Assembly (NCBI GenBank): GCA_024516035.1
Contig: CM044957.1
Location: 47,839,001-47,903,000 of the forward strand
Reading direction: 5' to 3'
Source: Bactericera cockerelli
Taxonomy: Eukaryota > Arthropoda > Insecta > Hemiptera > Triozidae
DNA: 64,000 nt
Part shown: positions 61,850 to 64,000 of the stretch, one piece after another
Numbering within the stretch: position 1 is the first letter of the stretch
Layout: each line of letters opens with the position of its first letter
Notes under the pieces: generated by a model
The model's input: the letters and a program-made list of their open reading frames with translations, nothing else
Database searches by the model: none
Told to the model about the DNA's origin: nothing
Position numbers and translations under genes: made by a program

Positions 61850-63514
61850 ATACAGGGTGTCCCACCAAACTTGGACACCTCAAATTACTCGGCCCCTGAA
61901 AAAGTTTTTGAAAAATAAAAAATCCTAGGGTACATGGTCTAATTATGCGGTTTCAGTCATGAATTTTTTTTTATACAGGGTGGTTCAAAAGTCAGAAATT
62001 GAGGTGTCAACTTTCGATTTTTAAATGGATTGACCTGAATTTTATTTGATAATTTAACTTTTAAATGATCCCTGAGTACTTTTTTAAACAAAAATTTTAC
62101 ATACAGGGTGGTTTTTTTTCGACCAATTTTTTTTCTAAATCTTGAATAACTCAAGTTTGTTTAATTTTTTCGATAACAAGAATAGAGAGTGTTTGTGTAA
62201 TGAAAAGACGCACTTTCAATTGGCATCAAATTTTTTTATACAGGGTGGTTCACAAGTGAAATAATGATTTGATTTTTTTTAAAACTGAGTTTTTAAAAAA
62301 AATTATTTAATATTAATAATTCTAGCCTAATTTTACACATTTTTTGTTAGTCAAATCGAAAAACAAAACTAAAGTGTTGTACAGGGTGAGACATAATTTT
62401 TTAGTGGCACCCTGTACATGGGCAGTCAAAGAGACGTAAAATTAAATATAAAAACTAAATGTGCAAGAAAAACGGTGATTTTTAATGATATCAAAAAGTT
62501 ATGGTGTTTTAACTAATATTGTCGCATGGACCACCCTGTAGATATTCTCTTAAACTATCATGTGGGTACTCGAGGTTGTATAAAATTCAACGAAAACTTC
62601 GAATCGTGGGGAAAAACAAGTAAAAAACACGAATTTTGAAGCCATTTTCAATTTGGTGTACATGTACACACTGAATGATTTTAAAACTAGAGTTAAAAAG
62701 TAGGTAGGTGTAGACACAAAATTGAAAATGGCTTTTTGAATTCATTTTTTTCTTTCACATTTGGACTCCTCGTTGAATTTTAGACAATTTCGACTACCCA
62801 TATGATGTTTTAACAAAATATCTACAGGGTGGTCCATGTGACAATATTAGTTAAAACACCATAACTTTTGTATATAATTAAAAATCGAAGTTTTTCTTGC
62901 ACATTTAGTCTTTCTATTTAATTTTATGTCTCTTTGACTGCCCATATACAGGGTGTTACAAAAAAATTATGTCTCACCCTGTACCACAACTTAGTTTTGT
63001 TTTGCGATATGACTAACAAAATATGTGTACAATTAGGTTAGAATTATTAATCCCAAATAAAAAATTAAAAAAACTCAGTTTTAAAAAAAATCAAGTCATT
63101 ATTTCACTTGTGAACCACCCTGTATAAAAAAAAATTGATGCCAATTGAAAGTGCGTGTTTTCATTACACAAACACTCTCTATTCTTGTTATCGAAAAAAT
63201 TAAACAAACTTGAGTTATTCGAGATTTAGAAAAAAAATTGGTCGAAAAAAAACCACCCTGTATGTAAAATTTTTGTTTAAAAAAGTACTCAGGAACCATT
63301 TAGAAGTAAAATTATCAAATAAAATTCAGGTCGATCCATTTAAAAATTGAAAGTTGACACCTCAATTTCTGACTTTTGAACCACCCTGTATAAAAAAAAT
63401 TTCATGACTGAAATCGCATAATTAGACCATGTACCCTAGGATTTTTTATTTTTCAAAAACTCTTTCAGGGGCCGAGTAATTTGCGGTGTCCAAGTTTGGT
63501 GGGACACCCTGTAT
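61850..63514. mobile_element. 1.66-kb palindrome with repeated ACAGGGTG sites
   Basis: The whole region folds on itself around about 62680: ACAGGGTGTCCCACCAAACT at 61852 pairs with AGTTTGGTGGGACACCCTGT ending near 63512, and pairing continues inward through most of both arms with scattered mismatches. In the left arm, ACAGGGTG lies at 61852, 61975, 62103, 62240 and 62381 (spacing 123, 128, 137, 141), with inverted CACCCTGT at 62408 and 62532; the right arm mirrors this. No ORF. The tip matches 28675-29123. Possibly serial nesting of mariner-like MITEs or a composite foldback transposon. Confidence 0.9.
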
Positions 63515-63522
63515 ATATTACT

Positions 63523-63562
63523 TCCGAGAAATTGCTAATAGTTGAAATCGGAAGTATTGTGT
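63523..63562. repeat. Palindromic hairpin (ACTTCCGA type)
   Basis: TTACTTCCGAGAAATTGCTA pairs with AATAGTTGAAATCGGAAGTA (two mismatches), followed by TTGTGTTCGT as at 56155. It lies only a few bases beyond the large palindrome. Confidence 0.6.
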
Positions 63563-63569
63563 TCGTTTT

Positions 63570-63695
63570 TTATCTTTGTTGTATCTTTTTTTCTTGTTTA
63601 TATTGTTTTCAATTTCGTATGTTATTTTTTTTATCATTACTTGTTTGTACTTATATTTTACGTCCTATTATACATAATTAAATAATAATAATAAT
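63570..63695 (+). repeat. LINE-like 3' end fragment, family alpha
   Basis: TTTTCTTGTTTATATTG, TTACTTGTTTGTACTTATAT and ACGTCCTATTATACAT with an (AAT)n end resemble the last 130 bp of the alpha copies at 21.2 and 33.0 kb. Confidence 0.5.
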
Positions 63696-63867
63696 TCGAC
63701 CTCTTGAAATAAGCCACAGACCCTCCCTCAAATAGGAGCTTCAACTAATCACAGCACACTATAGAACGGCTTTAGGGTTATATTAACAGTCTGGGTTATA
63801 TTAACTTTGATCTTGTTTTATAATAATAATAATTATAATAATAATAACAATAATAATAATAATAATA

Positions 63868-64000
63868 AAAACACTCTCTGGTGGAAGGTAACCACCAGGC
63901 GAGGTTAATGCTCAACGCATTTCCTACCACCTAACCCTCAGAGTCTTATTATTATGTGGTCACAAACTCAAATAATTGAGGAAAAATTCATGTACTGTGT
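63868..64000 (-). repeat. SINE-T4, cut by the window edge
   Basis: CTGGTGGAAGGTAACCACCA, GGCGAGGTTAATGCTCAACG, CTAACCCTCAGAGTCTTATT and TCATGTACTGTGT. The tRNA-like head would lie beyond 64000. Preceded by an (AAT)n run. Confidence 0.8.

Overview
This is an AT-rich, gene-poor stretch of nuclear DNA from an animal, most likely an arthropod and probably an insect. The grounds are a set of tRNA-headed SINEs with (TTA)n or poly-A tails, a 5S-rRNA-derived SINE, an R2-type (restriction-like endonuclease) LINE fragment, a Maverick/Polinton remnant, Helitron pieces, many foldback MITEs and a short TTAGG run. I recognise no host protein-coding exon, no functional tRNA or rRNA gene and no CRISPR array. 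Names such as SINE-T1, element D or family K are my own labels. They come from comparing copies inside this window, not from any database.

Layout. 0-5 kb: SINE, LINE and MITE fragments. 5.13-8.52 kb: an internally deleted Maverick/Polinton with about 205-bp inverted repeats and a 6-bp target duplication (TAGATA), still carrying an integrase fragment and two other ORFs. 9-24 kb: SINEs between four minisatellites (33 bp at 10.3 kb, about 65-78 bp at 13.9-15.3 kb, about 70-110 bp at 20.2-20.8 kb, 36 bp at 22.6-23.3 kb). 25.8-29.1 kb: an R2-type LINE 3' end split by a TTAA-flanked MITE, a TA-flanked pogo-like MITE and a 449-bp ACAGGGTG foldback element. 29.9-31.3 kb: Helitron pieces (a 5' end, 186-bp internal repeats, a helicase C-terminus between TG microsatellites). 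31.6-38.2 kb: blocks of a GC-richer unit of about 272 bp (element D) with SINE and Harbinger-like MITE insertions, then an INE-1/Helentron-like element. 38-54 kb: mixed SINEs, LINE 3' ends and MITEs, with more element D at 45-46 kb. 54.0-55.98 kb: a minisatellite of about 80 bp interrupted by a SINE. 57.5-58.35 kb: an almost perfect 0.5-kb hairpin next to a complete 252-bp non-autonomous Helitron. 61.85-63.51 kb: a 1.66-kb palindrome built from repeated ACAGGGTG-bounded segments.

No genes work together here in the usual sense. What can be read is insertion history. Target duplications and split repeats show SINEs entering minisatellites and element D, a Harbinger-like MITE entering element D, a LINE entering a 5S-SINE, and a TTAA MITE entering a LINE 3' UTR. 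The most distinctive items are the 5S-SINE family with a promoter-deleted subfamily and chimeras, the two large palindromes, and the 23-residue-repeat ORF in the deleted Maverick.
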